Source: an uncultured Phascolarctobacterium sp. (GTDB lineage Bacteria > Bacillota > Negativicutes > Acidaminococcales > Acidaminococcaceae). From it: DNA of 64,000 nt. The translations under genes and the position numbers were made by a program. The DNA lies in assembly GCA_900544795.1 (NCBI GenBank), contig UQWM01000003.1, forward strand, positions 58,466 to 122,465. The letters are read 5' to 3'. The notes beneath the pieces were generated by a model. That model was not told the DNA's origin and made no database searches. It was given only the letters and a program-made list of their open reading frames with translations. Of the stretch, positions 51,444 to 60,664 are shown piece after piece. Every line of letters starts with the position of its first letter. Position 1 is the first letter of the stretch.

Positions 51444-52792
51444 TTTTTCTTCCTCCTGAAGGCTTTCATCCTGATCTCCGTATCGGCACGCACTAACGCC
51501 GGTTCGCATCCCTTCGACCATTCATCCAAACGTTGGCGCAGCGCTTTGGCTTCATCGGTATCCCATTTATCCTCGCTTACCAGCAGCAAATAGCGGGAAA
51601 GATCCTTCACTATCGGTAAAGACTGCGGGCGGGTATCCACGTTCTGGATATCCTTAAGCAGCTGGAAGCTTTCTGCCCCCAGCGAAAATGCCGGTTTATC
51701 AATATTGATCAGGTCGTTGTCCCAGCGCAGGATACGGATAGATTCAGCCGGTACGGTGCTCAATACCTGCGGGCTGTGCGTAGTTACGACAAACTGTACT
51801 TTAGGGAACGCCCTACGCACATCATACACCACCGCCTGCTGCCAGGAAGGATGCAGATGCATATCCACCTCGTCGATCAAAACGATGCCCGGTGTTTCCA
51901 AAGCCGCCTTTCTACCCAGATCCGGGTTCAGCCTCACCATGCGGTAAGCCAGATCGGCAGCCATACTGATCACACTGCGGGTGCCATCGCTCAGTGCCTC
52001 CACAGGCAGCACGCCCATAGTTTCGTGCATAATGATCAAATTTTGATATGCAAAGCTGTAATCAATATCCTTCCAGCCCATACTGCCGATACAGGTAATG
52101 ATAGCCTGCTTTACTGCTTTTAAAACCTCGGTATAAGGGTTTTTTTCGTCCTTCTGCCCACTCTCGGCCAGGTAACGGTCAAACTCCATCGCACTCATAG
52201 AAGCATATTTGAACCACTGCCCAAATGTGTTATAAGAAGAAGACGGCTCCATACAATCCACATAGCCGCTGCTGCGTTCCAGGCTAATGCCCTTACGCAA
52301 AGTCAGCAGCTTGCTGTCGTTCCACATCCTGCTGGTGCCATAATAAGCCATTACCGGCAAAACGATCTGCGAATCATTGGTTTCCCGCAGTGCCTGTACC
52401 ATCCGTTTGCCATACTCGCTTAAAGCCTTGGCGTTTTGGATCGTCGTTCGGCCTTTGGCCGCTTTCAGCTCACGCTGCCACTCGATCCGTTCCCCATCTA
52501 TGTAACCTTCAACGCCTATCACTACCGGGTACTGACTTTTCATCCGCAGCACATGCTCCAGCGTGTGTCCCACCGTATCCTTGGTCTGACGCACATCTGT
52601 ATCGCTTATCTGGTTGGGCCTGACACCATCAAAGCAGGCCAGATATGGTCCCAGAGCCACGGCAATAGCATCTAAGATAGCAGTTTTGCCTTTACCGTTT
52701 TCGGCTACGATAACTGTCAGTTCCCGATTGAAATCTATTTCAAAATCATCATAGCAACGGTAATTCTGCAAACACAAACGGCTAATGTACAT
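51440..52792 (-). CDS. ptuA: Septu defence ATPase PtuA
   Basis: A 450-residue SMC/OLD-like AAA ATPase. It has Walker A VAENGKGKTAILDAIAVAL (residues 30-48), signature EALSDGTRSVISMA, Walker B GIVLIDEVDMHLHPSWQ and the His of the H-loop VVTTHSPQVLS. The middle holds a non-canonical insertion of about 150 residues. PtuA assembles into rings and restrains PtuB until infection. Shine-Dalgarno GGAGGTG precedes the ATG. Nearby there is no reverse transcriptase, so this is a stand-alone Septu and not a retron. It lies between pgm and a divergent permease gene, with no integrase or att site seen. Confidence 0.9.
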   Translation of the reverse strand: MYISRLCLQNYRCYDDFEIDFNRELTVIVAENGKGKTAILDAIAVALGPYLACFDGVRPNQISDTDVRQTKDTVGHTLEHVLRMKSQYPVVIGVEGYIDGERIEWQRELKAAKGRTTIQNAKALSEYGKRMVQALRETNDSQIVLPVMAYYGTSRMWNDSKLLTLRKGISLERSSGYVDCMEPSSSYNTFGQWFKYASMSAMEFDRYLAESGQKDEKNPYTEVLKAVKQAIITCIGSMGWKDIDYSFAYQNLIIMHETMGVLPVEALSDGTRSVISMAADLAYRMVRLNPDLGRKAALETPGIVLIDEVDMHLHPSWQQAVVYDVRRAFPKVQFVVTTHSPQVLSTVPAESIRILRWDNDLINIDKPAFSLGAESFQLLKDIQNVDTRPQSLPIVKDLSRYLLLVSEDKWDTDEAKALRQRLDEWSKGCEPALVRADTEIRMKAFRRKKK

Positions 52793-52909
52793 AGTGCACC
52801 TCCAGAGACATATTTTTCTTCCATTATACCTTTTTTCACTAAATTATGGAATTTTTTTGTTATTCTCTGTATAATAGATATATTATTCGATGTGGAAAGG
52901 GCTGTAGAA

Positions 52910-54127
52910 ATGAATATTTTCCTTGTTATCGCTTTAGCGATGCTTTTGATCATTGTTTTACTGCGCAAACATATACCCATCGGCCCCGCTATCTTAGCAG
53001 GCGGGCTCCTGATCTGGGCCATTGTAGCGCCGGAATTCCACTATCTGACCAGCGCATTTACCACAACGCTGACTATGCCACGTACTTTTGACCTGATCCT
53101 GGCCCTGTATTTTGTTATGTGCCTGGAAATAGAACTGCGTACCAGCGGCGCTTTAGACGGTATGATCCACGCTTTACAGCGTTTATTCGCCAGCGAAAAA
53201 TTCACACTGGCAATTATGCCAGCCTTTTTAGGGCTTTTGCCCTCACTGGGCGGCGCTCGTTTTTCAGCACCCATCGTCGAAGCAGCCAGCCGTGGCACAC
53301 AGCTGACCCAAGATCACAAGGCGGCTATAAACTTCTGGTTTCGTCATATTTTTGAGTTTTCCAGTCCCATCATCCCCGGTATGATCATGGCCTGCAGCAT
53401 TGCCGGTGTCGCCTTCAGCGACTTTATAGCTCATCTTTGCTGGCTCACGCTCCTATCCTTTGGCCTGGGCTGGCTAGTGCTGATACGCCCGCTGGATATG
53501 CCCTCCAACAGCAATCTGGACGTCGACCCTGCTGAACGCCGTAAGGATATTATGGACCTGACCCTGTCGCTGGCCCCCGTCATAGTCAACTTTCTGTTAG
53601 TAGTGTTCTGTGATCTCAACGCTTCAACATCCATGGCGCTGGTCACTGTCGCCATGATACCCGTCCTGCGCCTGTCGAACCGCGTTATCAATATAAAAGA
53701 AATTTTTACCGGTGCCTGCGACTGGAAAATGCTGATGAACGTGCTTTGCATCCTGTATTTTATCCAGATTCTTACCGATACCAATGTTCTGCACACTATA
53801 GTGGAAGATTTTAAAGCTTCGCCGTTGCCGATCCCAGTCATCATTGCCGCCATCTCTTTTATCATCGGCGTGCTGACAGGTCTTTCACAGGGCCACGTGG
53901 CCATAGTTATGCCTATCGTGGCAGCGCTGTCACCCGGCGACATCAACCTGGCTGGTGTAGCCATGGCTTTCGGCGTAGCCGGACAAATGCTAACACCTAC
54001 CCATATGTGCTTTATCGTAACGCTGGATTATTTTAAAGCCGATTTCTTTAAAACCTTAAAACCCATGATCCTTTTAGAGGTCATGCTACTGACCGTTTTC
54101 AGTATTTATACCTATTTTACCTGGTAA
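52910..54127 (+). CDS. DUF401-family membrane permease
   Basis: A 405-residue polytopic membrane protein with about ten helices. Motifs are LIWAIVAPEFHYL, GLLPSLGGARFSAPIVEAAS, and GLSQGHVAIVMPIVAAL with GQMLTPTHMCFIV near the C-terminus. The repeated helix pairs and the PS/GG loops recall ion transporters with inverted repeats, but the substrate is unknown. The start is the ATG at 52910, with AAAGGG 9 bases upstream. It is divergent from ptuA, with a TATAAT about 50 bases before its start. Confidence 0.8.
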   Translation: MNIFLVIALAMLLIIVLLRKHIPIGPAILAGGLLIWAIVAPEFHYLTSAFTTTLTMPRTFDLILALYFVMCLEIELRTSGALDGMIHALQRLFASEKFTLAIMPAFLGLLPSLGGARFSAPIVEAASRGTQLTQDHKAAINFWFRHIFEFSSPIIPGMIMACSIAGVAFSDFIAHLCWLTLLSFGLGWLVLIRPLDMPSNSNLDVDPAERRKDIMDLTLSLAPVIVNFLLVVFCDLNASTSMALVTVAMIPVLRLSNRVINIKEIFTGACDWKMLMNVLCILYFIQILTDTNVLHTIVEDFKASPLPIPVIIAAISFIIGVLTGLSQGHVAIVMPIVAALSPGDINLAGVAMAFGVAGQMLTPTHMCFIVTLDYFKADFFKTLKPMILLEVMLLTVFSIYTYFTW

Positions 54128-54133
54128 TAAAAC

Positions 54134-54166
54134 AAAAAAGCTTCCTCATAATGAGGAAGCTTTTTT
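54134..54166. terminator. Bidirectional terminator
   Basis: A perfect 15-bp stem (54134-54148 with 54152-54166) with loop TAA, A- and T-tracts on both flanks. It lies between the DUF401 stop (plus) and the DUF3887-like stop (minus). Confidence 0.9.
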
Positions 54167-54174
54167 ACTACTGC

Positions 54175-54597
54175 TTATTTGGCAGCTTCTTTATTTTCTT
54201 CTTTTTGCGGCAATGCGATGCCGAAATCACCTAACAAAGGTTTTTCGTTTTTTACTGCGAATAAAAAGCTCATCATTGCTTCAGGCTGTTTAGCAAATTT
54301 CATGCTGTATCTTAAAATATCAGCATCTGCACCTTTTTCAATAACGACTAAACGTTTTTCGCTGACAGCGCCGAAGTTTTTATTCATTTGCTCTTTAAAG
54401 TTTTTAAAAACCTCTTCTGTAAAATCTTTTTTCATGTCATCAGTCATGATAGAAGTCACAGCAGCATAATTGGAAGCATTTAAAAACTTATTGACCATCG
54501 TTTCTTCCGCGTCAAGCACTTTACCGTTGCTGGCGCTGCAGATAGCGCTAAAACCAAGCACTAAGACCATAGTCACCATTAAAAGAATTTTTTTCAT
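54175..54597 (-). CDS. Exported DUF3887-like protein
   Basis: A 140-residue protein. The signal peptide is residues 1-23, ending CSA; the mature part is helical with a short beta region (SEKRLVVIEKGADADILRY). The domain layout (flexible N-terminal helix LDAEETMVNKFLNASNYAAVTS, then DMKKDFTEEVFKNFKEQM) resembles DUF3887, a NTF2-like exported domain. The start is the ATG at 54597, with GGAGG 9 bases upstream, not an earlier ATG. Role unknown. Confidence 0.7.
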   Translation of the reverse strand: MKKILLMVTMVLVLGFSAICSASNGKVLDAEETMVNKFLNASNYAAVTSIMTDDMKKDFTEEVFKNFKEQMNKNFGAVSEKRLVVIEKGADADILRYSMKFAKQPEAMMSFLFAVKNEKPLLGDFGIALPQKEENKEAAK

Positions 54598-54781
54598 AAC
54601 CATTTACCTCCGGCTCTCTCTGAATATTAAGGGGATTGTAATTCTTTACTATTATACATCTCCGGCGCTATTGCTTCAAGAAAAGTTTTGTTATTCTACA
54701 AAAATCTCACAAAGCGCTCAGCTTGCACGCAAATTTTTATGCCAGTTACTTGACTTGGAGTGAACTTTAAGTGTTAAAATA

Positions 54782-54920
54782 TGGTAAAATAATAGTGTAC
54801 CGCTGAAGCGGCCACACGCAGTCGAAACTGCATCCGTTTACCACAAAAACAAATACTGTCGATATGGCTATGAAGGCTTGACCTGCTCCTGAAAGAGCGG
54901 TTATTTTTCATAGCTTTTTT
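54782..54920 (+). promoter_or_regulatory. Structured leader RNA with terminator, riboswitch candidate
   Basis: A multi-branched RNA can be drawn before the importer genes. A 7-bp stem TGGTAAA (54782-54788) with TTTACCA (54837-54843) encloses two hairpins: CCGC-TGAA-GCGG (54800-54811) and GCAGT-CGAA-ACTGC (54818-54831). After a 23-base linker follows a strong intrinsic terminator (54867-54920). A closed junction upstream of a terminator and a 5' leader of about 160 bases is the layout of a transcription-controlling riboswitch. It does not match any class I know well; a nickel/cobalt class is the first one to test because of the transporter downstream. Ligand unknown. Confidence 0.55.
54867..54920 (+). 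terminator. Terminator in the importer leader
   Basis: GCTATGAA (54867-54874) pairs with TTCATAGC (54907-54914) around a second stem of six pairs (CTGCTC with GAGCGG) and is followed by six Ts. It lies 30 bases before the first gene's start codon, so it would cut off the whole operon unless disrupted. Confidence 0.8.
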
Positions 54921-54949
54921 ATTTTTATCAGGAAGGAAAGCTTACCAAG

Positions 54950-55894
54950 ATGGACGCTTATATCCGCCGACGTTTACTACTATTACTGCCGGTGCTGCTG
55001 GGCATTACCTTCTGCACCTTTTTACTGATGCAGCTGTCCGCCGATGACCCTGTAGATATGATGTACCGAGCTTCCGGCGCTGTGTCTGAAGCCGTTAAAG
55101 CGCAGACCAGGGCCGAACTGGGACTGAACCAGCCGCTGCTGCTACGCTACTGGGAGTGGCTGTGCGGCATTGTCACCGGTGACTTGGGCCACTCGTATCT
55201 TTCGGGCCTGCCGGTAGCCACGCTTTTGCTGTCCAAGCTACCCAACACTTTGCTGCTGACGGCGCTGTCGCTGGCCTTGACTATTATTGCCGCCGTGCCA
55301 CTGGGTATTTTGGCGGCCCTCAAACAGGGACGCGGCTGCGATCTGCTGATCCGCACGCTAACTTTTTTGGGCAACTCCCTGCCGGGCTTTTTTGTCGCCT
55401 TGCTGCTTATTTACCTGTTTTCCCTCAAGCTGGGCTGGCTGCCCGTACTTAGCAACGGCGGCCTGCAAAGCTTTCTGCTGCCGTCACTGACCCTGGCGCT
55501 GCCAATGACGGCCAAATACATCCGCCATATCCGCAGCAGTATTCTTGAAGAACTGCACAAGGATTATGTGGCCGGTGCGCTGGTTCGCGGTATCCCCCAA
55601 AAGGTTGTCCTGCGCCAATTTATCCTGCCGGCTTCCGGCGTCACACTGCTGACTTTATTTTCACTGTCCATTGGTTCTTTGCTGGGCGGCACGGCTATCG
55701 TCGAAACTATCTTTATGGTTGACGGTATCGGCAAAATGGCGGTAGATGCTATTTTGATGCGCGATTATCCGCTGATCCAGGCTTATGTTATCTGGACGAC
55801 GCTGATTTTTACCTGCGTTAACCTTTGCTGTGACCTTTTATACCATTATCTTGATCCGCAGGTAGGCCTACTGGATAAAGGCGGTGATTTTTGA
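54950..55894 (+). CDS. Nickel/peptide-type ABC importer permease (NikB-like)
   Basis: A 314-residue permease with six helices. It begins with the family N-terminus YIRRRLLLLLPVLLGITFCTF and includes GDLGHSYLSGLPV, PLGILAALKQG and the ATPase-coupling motif in KDYVAGALVRGIPQKVVLRQFIL. It pairs with the next permease as in Nik, Opp and Dpp systems. A ribosome site GGAAGGAAAG is upstream of the ATG. It is the first gene behind the structured leader. Confidence 0.9.
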   Translation: MDAYIRRRLLLLLPVLLGITFCTFLLMQLSADDPVDMMYRASGAVSEAVKAQTRAELGLNQPLLLRYWEWLCGIVTGDLGHSYLSGLPVATLLLSKLPNTLLLTALSLALTIIAAVPLGILAALKQGRGCDLLIRTLTFLGNSLPGFFVALLLIYLFSLKLGWLPVLSNGGLQSFLLPSLTLALPMTAKYIRHIRSSILEELHKDYVAGALVRGIPQKVVLRQFILPASGVTLLTLFSLSIGSLLGGTAIVETIFMVDGIGKMAVDAILMRDYPLIQAYVIWTTLIFTCVNLCCDLLYHYLDPQVGLLDKGGDF

Positions 55895-56718
55895 TGCTGC
55901 CTAAAAACCTTCCCACCAGCAGGCTGCACGTCTATCTTTTCTTGACGTTGCTTTTACTACTGCTGGCGCTGGGAGCGCCTTATCTGGTGCCCCACGACCC
56001 TTATCTGCAAAATCTGGATAACGCCCTGCAAGCGCCCTCCGGCGCGTATCCCTTAGGTACCGACCGTTATGGCCGCTGCGTCTTTTCGCGGGTGCTGATA
56101 GGCGGGCAGACTTCTATTTTTTCTACCTTGGCTTTAGTAGCCATCATTTGCAGCACGGGTACATTGGCAGGCTTATGGAGCGGCTACTATGGAGGCAGGC
56201 TTGATAGCCTGTTTATGCGTTTTGCTGATATTTTTCTGGCTTTTCCCGGGCTGGTGTTCGCTATCGCCGTAGCCAGTGTACTGGGGGGCGGCATTACTAA
56301 CGCCATCGTGGCGCTGGCAGTTATTTCATGGCCCAAATACGCCCGGCTGGTACGCAGTCAGGTACTGCTGGTTAAACAGCAGCCCTATATTGCCGCAGCC
56401 CGTTTCAGCGGCTGCAGCGATCGCCAGATCATCATCAACCATATCCTGCCATCTGTTTTCAGTCCCCTGCTGGTAATGGCAGCACTGGATCTTGGCACGA
56501 TGCTCATTGAGCTGGCCGGCCTGTCTTTTTTAGGACTGGGAGCACAGCCACCTGCCGCCGAATGGGGCTCTATGATGAACAGCGGCCGCAGTATGCTACA
56601 AACAGCGCCCTGGGTGATATTAGCTCCCGGCGCGGCTATTTTCCTGACAGTCAGCTGCTTTAATCTTTTAGGCGACAGCTTACGCGATCAGCTGGATCCC
56701 AAACATAACCCCAAATAA
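55894..56718 (+). CDS. Nickel/peptide-type ABC importer permease (NikC-like)
   Basis: A 274-residue permease. It has GTDRYGRCVFSRVLIGGQTS, the coupling motif QPYIAAARFSGCSDRQIIINHILP and GLSFLGLGAQPPAAEWGSMM, all typical of NikC/OppC. It starts at the ATG at 55894, sharing bases with the previous stop codon (TGATG). Forms the membrane pore with the NikB-like protein. Confidence 0.9.
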   Translation: MLPKNLPTSRLHVYLFLTLLLLLLALGAPYLVPHDPYLQNLDNALQAPSGAYPLGTDRYGRCVFSRVLIGGQTSIFSTLALVAIICSTGTLAGLWSGYYGGRLDSLFMRFADIFLAFPGLVFAIAVASVLGGGITNAIVALAVISWPKYARLVRSQVLLVKQQPYIAAARFSGCSDRQIIINHILPSVFSPLLVMAALDLGTMLIELAGLSFLGLGAQPPAAEWGSMMNSGRSMLQTAPWVILAPGAAIFLTVSCFNLLGDSLRDQLDPKHNPK

Positions 56719-56738
56719 CTTTGCGGAAGGGAACGATA

Positions 56739-58283
56739 ATGATGAAACTTTCTTTACTTGGCAGCGCTCTGCTGCTTTCGGCATTTTTACTGAATGGCTG
56801 CGGCTCCACGCCGCCCGCAAAAAACACTGACGCAGGCTCAGTGTTCCGCTACGGCACCACTGCATATGGCACTGCTATGGAAAACGCCGGTATGAACCCG
56901 CACGAATCCTACAAAGGCTGGTCAACCCTGCGTTATGGCGTCGGCGAGACATTATTCCGTTTTAATGATGCTATGCAGCCTCAGCCCTGGCTGGCGACTG
57001 GCTACGAATTTATCGACGACCAAACTGTAAAGATCACTCTGCATGACGATGTTAATTTCAGCAGCGGCAATAAACTGACCGGCGCAGCCGTTAAGGCCTG
57101 TCTGGAAGATCTGGTAGCCAACCACAAACGGGCGGCCGACGACTTAAAGCTGGCTTCCATCACAGCCGACGGTCAAACTGTCACGATCACTTCCACTGAA
57201 AAGGCACCCGCACTAATCAATTACCTGTGCGACCCTTACGGCTGCATCATTGATATGCAGCAGGGTACCGGCGACGATGTTAAAATATCTGGTACCGGCC
57301 CCTACATCGTCCAAAGCTTGACACCGACGGAAATAGTTTTGACAAAAAACACTAAATACTGGGGCGGCCCAGTCAAAACCGATAAGGTTATCGTTCGCAG
57401 CATTACCGACGGCGACACCCTGACCATGGCCATGCAAAGCGGCGAGATCGACGCGACCCAGGGGCTGCCTTATGCCAGCCTGCCTTTATTTGCCAATAAC
57501 GAAAAATTCGTTATCAAAACTGCCAACACCTCCCGTGTCTTTCAGGCCTGCATGAACTTTACCACACCGGTGCTGCAGGATGCCAATGTTAGAAAAGCCA
57601 TCGCCATGGCTATCGACAAAGAAAAATTCGCCCAGGTACTTTTAAACGGTAACGGTACCCCTGCTATCGGCCCTTTCCCTGTCAATATGCCCTGCGGCGG
57701 TGACGCAGTCCACACAGATGACTATAATGTCCAAAAGGCACGCCAACTGCTGCACGATGCCGGCTGGCAGGATTCTGACGGCGACGGTTATGTTGATAAA
57801 AATGGTCAAAACCTGACGGTCAGATGGCTGACCTATACCTCACGGCAAGAACTGCCCTTACTGGCAGAATCGGCGCAGGCTTTTTTGAAAGATGTAGGTA
57901 TCAAAGCCGAGGTCAACGCAACCGATAATTATAACGATTTCTTAAAACGCGGCGACTGGGATATTTATGCTAAAGCATTCGTGGCAGCTCCTACCGGCGA
58001 TCCTCAGTATTATTTTACGACCCATGTGCTGGACAGTTCCTCGTACAACTCCGGGCACTACCATAATGACCGGGTAGAACAGCTTACCCAACAGCTGCGA
58101 GGAGAATTTGACCCGGCTCAGCGCAACCTTTTAGCTGTGCAGATCGCCCAGCAGCTTTTGGACGATAACGCTTTTATTTATGCCTCCCATCTAAAAATGT
58201 CATTTGTTATGAAAAATAACGTCAAAGGCTTCACAGCCCACCCTTCCGATTATTACGAAATCACAGCCGACCTTGAGATATGA
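56739..58283 (+). CDS. Extracellular solute-binding lipoprotein, family 5 (NikA/OppA-like)
   Basis: A 514-residue family 5 binding protein. The signal peptide ends in the lipobox FLLNGC (Cys near residue 20), so it is lipid-anchored. The mature part has SBP5 marks such as MNPHESYKGWSTLRYGVGETLF and NFSSGNKLTGAAVKACLEDL, and later QDSDGDGYVDKNGQ. The N-terminal HESYKGW stretch resembles NikA-type nickel or cobalt carriers more than peptide carriers, but this is not proof. Start at the ATG at 56739 with GGAAGGG upstream. Confidence 0.88.
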   Translation: MMKLSLLGSALLLSAFLLNGCGSTPPAKNTDAGSVFRYGTTAYGTAMENAGMNPHESYKGWSTLRYGVGETLFRFNDAMQPQPWLATGYEFIDDQTVKITLHDDVNFSSGNKLTGAAVKACLEDLVANHKRAADDLKLASITADGQTVTITSTEKAPALINYLCDPYGCIIDMQQGTGDDVKISGTGPYIVQSLTPTEIVLTKNTKYWGGPVKTDKVIVRSITDGDTLTMAMQSGEIDATQGLPYASLPLFANNEKFVIKTANTSRVFQACMNFTTPVLQDANVRKAIAMAIDKEKFAQVLLNGNGTPAIGPFPVNMPCGGDAVHTDDYNVQKARQLLHDAGWQDSDGDGYVDKNGQNLTVRWLTYTSRQELPLLAESAQAFLKDVGIKAEVNATDNYNDFLKRGDWDIYAKAFVAAPTGDPQYYFTTHVLDSSSYNSGHYHNDRVEQLTQQLRGEFDPAQRNLLAVQIAQQLLDDNAFIYASHLKMSFVMKNNVKGFTAHPSDYYEITADLEI

Positions 58284-58302
58284 GAACTGAGCAGGAAATT
58301 GT

Positions 58303-59094
58303 ATGAAGAACCAACCTTTGCTGCAAATAAAAAATCTTAATTTAGGCTACGGCCATAAAAAAGTTCTGCGCGACTTGTCGCTTGAGCTTTACCCAGGTGA
58401 AATTTTGGGAATAGTGGGCAGCTCCGGTGGCGGCAAAAGCACTTTATTAAAGGCCATTACCGGCCTGCTTCCTGCCAATGCAACCATCTCCGGAGACCAG
58501 CTGCTTTGGCGTGGGCACGATCTTTTAGCAGACGGTTCCAAACGCGGCAGCCTGCTGGGACAGGAAATATCCATGATATTTCAAGACCCTGCGGCGTCGC
58601 TGTATCCCGGGCAGACCATCGGTGCGCAAATCTATACCATGCAGCGGGCGCGGGGCCACAAAAACGCTGCGGTTGTTTTTCAGGCAGCGTTACAGGTGCT
58701 GGCAAAGCTGGATTTCACCAGCCCCCAGTCTGTTTTAGACAGTTATCCCTGCCAGCTTTCCGGCGGTATGAACCAGCGCGTCTGTATCGCTTTGGCGTTG
58801 TTGTTACAACCGACACTGCTATTAGCAGACGAGCCAACTTCCGGTTTGGACGTGCTCACCCAGCAAACTATCTTGAAGCAATTGGCACTGCTGACGCAAG
58901 ACTTTGGCACTGCCCTGCTCATTGTTTCCCACAATATCTGCGCGTTAGCCCAGATCGCCGATAAAATAGCAGTGCTGGAAGCAGGTCAGATCATTGAATC
59001 AGGTCCTGCTGCTACTCTGCTGGAAGCACCACAGCAAGCTTACACGCAAAAACTGCTCCAGTCACGCCCCCGTTTTAGAAAGGAATTTCTTTGA
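58303..59094 (+). CDS. Nickel/peptide-type ABC importer ATPase (NikD-like)
   Basis: A 263-residue ABC ATPase. Walker A GSSGGGKSTLLKAI, Q-loop MIFQDPAASLYP, signature LSGGMNQRVCIALALL, Walker B LLLADEPTSGLDV and H-loop LIVSHNICALAQ. The C-terminal RPRFRKEFL end is shorter than in OppD. It works with the NikE-like ATPase; start 19 bases after the binding protein. Confidence 0.92.
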   Translation: MKNQPLLQIKNLNLGYGHKKVLRDLSLELYPGEILGIVGSSGGGKSTLLKAITGLLPANATISGDQLLWRGHDLLADGSKRGSLLGQEISMIFQDPAASLYPGQTIGAQIYTMQRARGHKNAAVVFQAALQVLAKLDFTSPQSVLDSYPCQLSGGMNQRVCIALALLLQPTLLLADEPTSGLDVLTQQTILKQLALLTQDFGTALLIVSHNICALAQIADKIAVLEAGQIIESGPAATLLEAPQQAYTQKLLQSRPRFRKEFL

Positions 59095-59876
59095 TGACAA
59101 CTTTACCGGCTTTATTAGAAACGCTTAACATAACCAAAAGCTTTCGGCCCGACAATGCTTCTGTAGAGGCCGTTAAAAATATCAGCTTCACTATCGCCCC
59201 CGGCGAATGTTTGGGACTGGTAGGCACCAGCGGCTGCGGCAAAAGCACTTTAGCACAGATACTTATGGGTATCACTGAAGCCGACAGCGGCACCGTACTT
59301 TTTGACGAACAGGCAATAGATTTTAACGATACTGACACCCGTAAAAATTATTACCGCAACGTGCAAATGGTTTTTCAAAATCCCCTCGTTTCTTTCCATC
59401 CCCGCAAAACTATCGGCACAGCTATCATGCTGCCCTTACTGAATTACGGCTATACGCAGCCTGAGGCCACAGAAAAACTGGCCCAACTGCTAACAGAGGT
59501 TGGCTTGACGCAGCAGCACGCCGCTAAATTTCCCCATCAGTTAAGCGGCGGGGAATGCCAGCGGGCCGCTATTGCCCGGGCAATAAGCATCGAGCCCAAG
59601 CTGCTTATCTGCGACGAAATAACCAGTGCTCTGGATATGCAGATCCAGGCGGAGATCGTGCAGCTGCTGCTTAATTTACAGGCCGAAACAAAAATGAGCA
59701 TGTTCTTTATCAGCCACGATATCGTTCTTGTGCAGGAGCTGTGCCAGCGTCTGCTGATAATGCGATCAGGCGCTATCATCGAAAGCGGTACAGCACACGA
59801 GATCATTACCGCGCCACAGCAGGAATATACTAAAAACCTGATCGGCGCAGCTCTCAATCTTACAATAAACAGGTGA
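59094..59876 (+). CDS. Nickel/peptide-type ABC importer ATPase (NikE-like)
   Basis: A 260-residue ABC ATPase. Walker A GTSGCGKSTLAQILMG, Q-loop MVFQNPLVSFHPRKTI, signature LSGGECQRAAIARAIS, Walker B LLICDEITSALDMQ and H-loop FFISHDIVLVQ. Its start shares a TGATG with the previous stop. It completes the five-gene importer; the methyltransferase gene follows after 5 bases. Confidence 0.92.
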   Translation: MTTLPALLETLNITKSFRPDNASVEAVKNISFTIAPGECLGLVGTSGCGKSTLAQILMGITEADSGTVLFDEQAIDFNDTDTRKNYYRNVQMVFQNPLVSFHPRKTIGTAIMLPLLNYGYTQPEATEKLAQLLTEVGLTQQHAAKFPHQLSGGECQRAAIARAISIEPKLLICDEITSALDMQIQAEIVQLLLNLQAETKMSMFFISHDIVLVQELCQRLLIMRSGAIIESGTAHEIITAPQQEYTKNLIGAALNLTINR

Positions 59877-59881
59877 AACTT

Positions 59882-60655
59882 ATGCAATCAGAATTATTTG
59901 AAGCAAACAAAAAATATTGGAGCAACCGGGCTCAAGGTTATTCCCAGGTCAATCAGGAAGAGCTGACTGGCCTGCAAAAAGCCAACTGGCTCCGGGAGAT
60001 AACGCGGCAGATAGCCGCCGTTTATCCCCAGCAGAAACCAGAGGAGCTAAACATTTTAGACGTCGGTACCGGCCCCGGTTTTTTTGCCATTATTTTAGCA
60101 GAAGCCGGTTATCAGGTGACAGCTGTAGACGCGACGGCCTCAATGCTAGCAGAAGCCAAGCGCAACTCCGGCGCCCTGTCCGAAACAATCGACTTTCGGC
60201 TGATGGATGCCCAGGAACTGACCTTTGAAGACAGTAGCTTTGACGTGGTACTTTCGCGCAATCTTACCTGGGTCCTGGAAAAACCGGAACAGACTTATCT
60301 GAACTGGCAAAAGGTTTTGCGCCCCGGTGGCCTGCTTTTAAATTTTGATGCTAATTGGTATAATTATCTGCACGATGATGCTTTAAAACAGTGCTATGAG
60401 CAGGACCGCCGCAATGTGTCCATTCAGCAGATAGACGACCATTATTTGGGCACCGACATCGACGCTATGGAAGCCATTGCCCTCCGTGTGCCGCTTACCG
60501 GTGTCCAGCGCCCTGAGTGGGATCTGCATGCTCTCAACAAAATTAAAATGCGCTCGGTCACCAGCGACAATTCCGTCTGGCAGCGAGTCTGGTCACCTGT
60601 TGAAAAAATAAATTACGCTTCCACGCCCATGTTTATGATCGCGGCAGTTAAATAG
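59882..60655 (+). CDS. Class I SAM-dependent methyltransferase (first of pair)
   Basis: A 257-residue methyltransferase. It begins ANKKYWSNRAQGYSQVNQ and has motif I ILDVGTGPGFFAIILAEAGY, motif II VDATASMLAEAKR and the later VVLSRNLTWVLEKP, ending YASTPMFMIAA. The start is the ATG at 59882 with AGGTGA upstream. It follows the importer with only 5 bases between, so it is part of the same operon. Its substrate is unknown; a methylated carrier or metal ligand for the importer is one idea. Confidence 0.87.
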   Translation: MQSELFEANKKYWSNRAQGYSQVNQEELTGLQKANWLREITRQIAAVYPQQKPEELNILDVGTGPGFFAIILAEAGYQVTAVDATASMLAEAKRNSGALSETIDFRLMDAQELTFEDSSFDVVLSRNLTWVLEKPEQTYLNWQKVLRPGGLLLNFDANWYNYLHDDALKQCYEQDRRNVSIQQIDDHYLGTDIDAMEAIALRVPLTGVQRPEWDLHALNKIKMRSVTSDNSVWQRVWSPVEKINYASTPMFMIAAVK

Positions 60656-60664
60656 GAGCAGTAT

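Larger units (their letters stand above)
54598..54949. other. Intergenic region before the importer operon
   Basis: No protein-coding gene is seen. The stretch carries the leader described at 54782-54920. A possible promoter is a -35 TTGACT near 54750 with a TAAAAT near 54775, but spacing is 19 bp and only fair. Confidence 0.6.

Noticed and set aside
54782..54914. Known riboswitch classes (cobalamin, SAM, TPP, lysine) for the leader
   Set aside because: The characteristic core sequences of these classes were not found; the leader is kept as unclassified.
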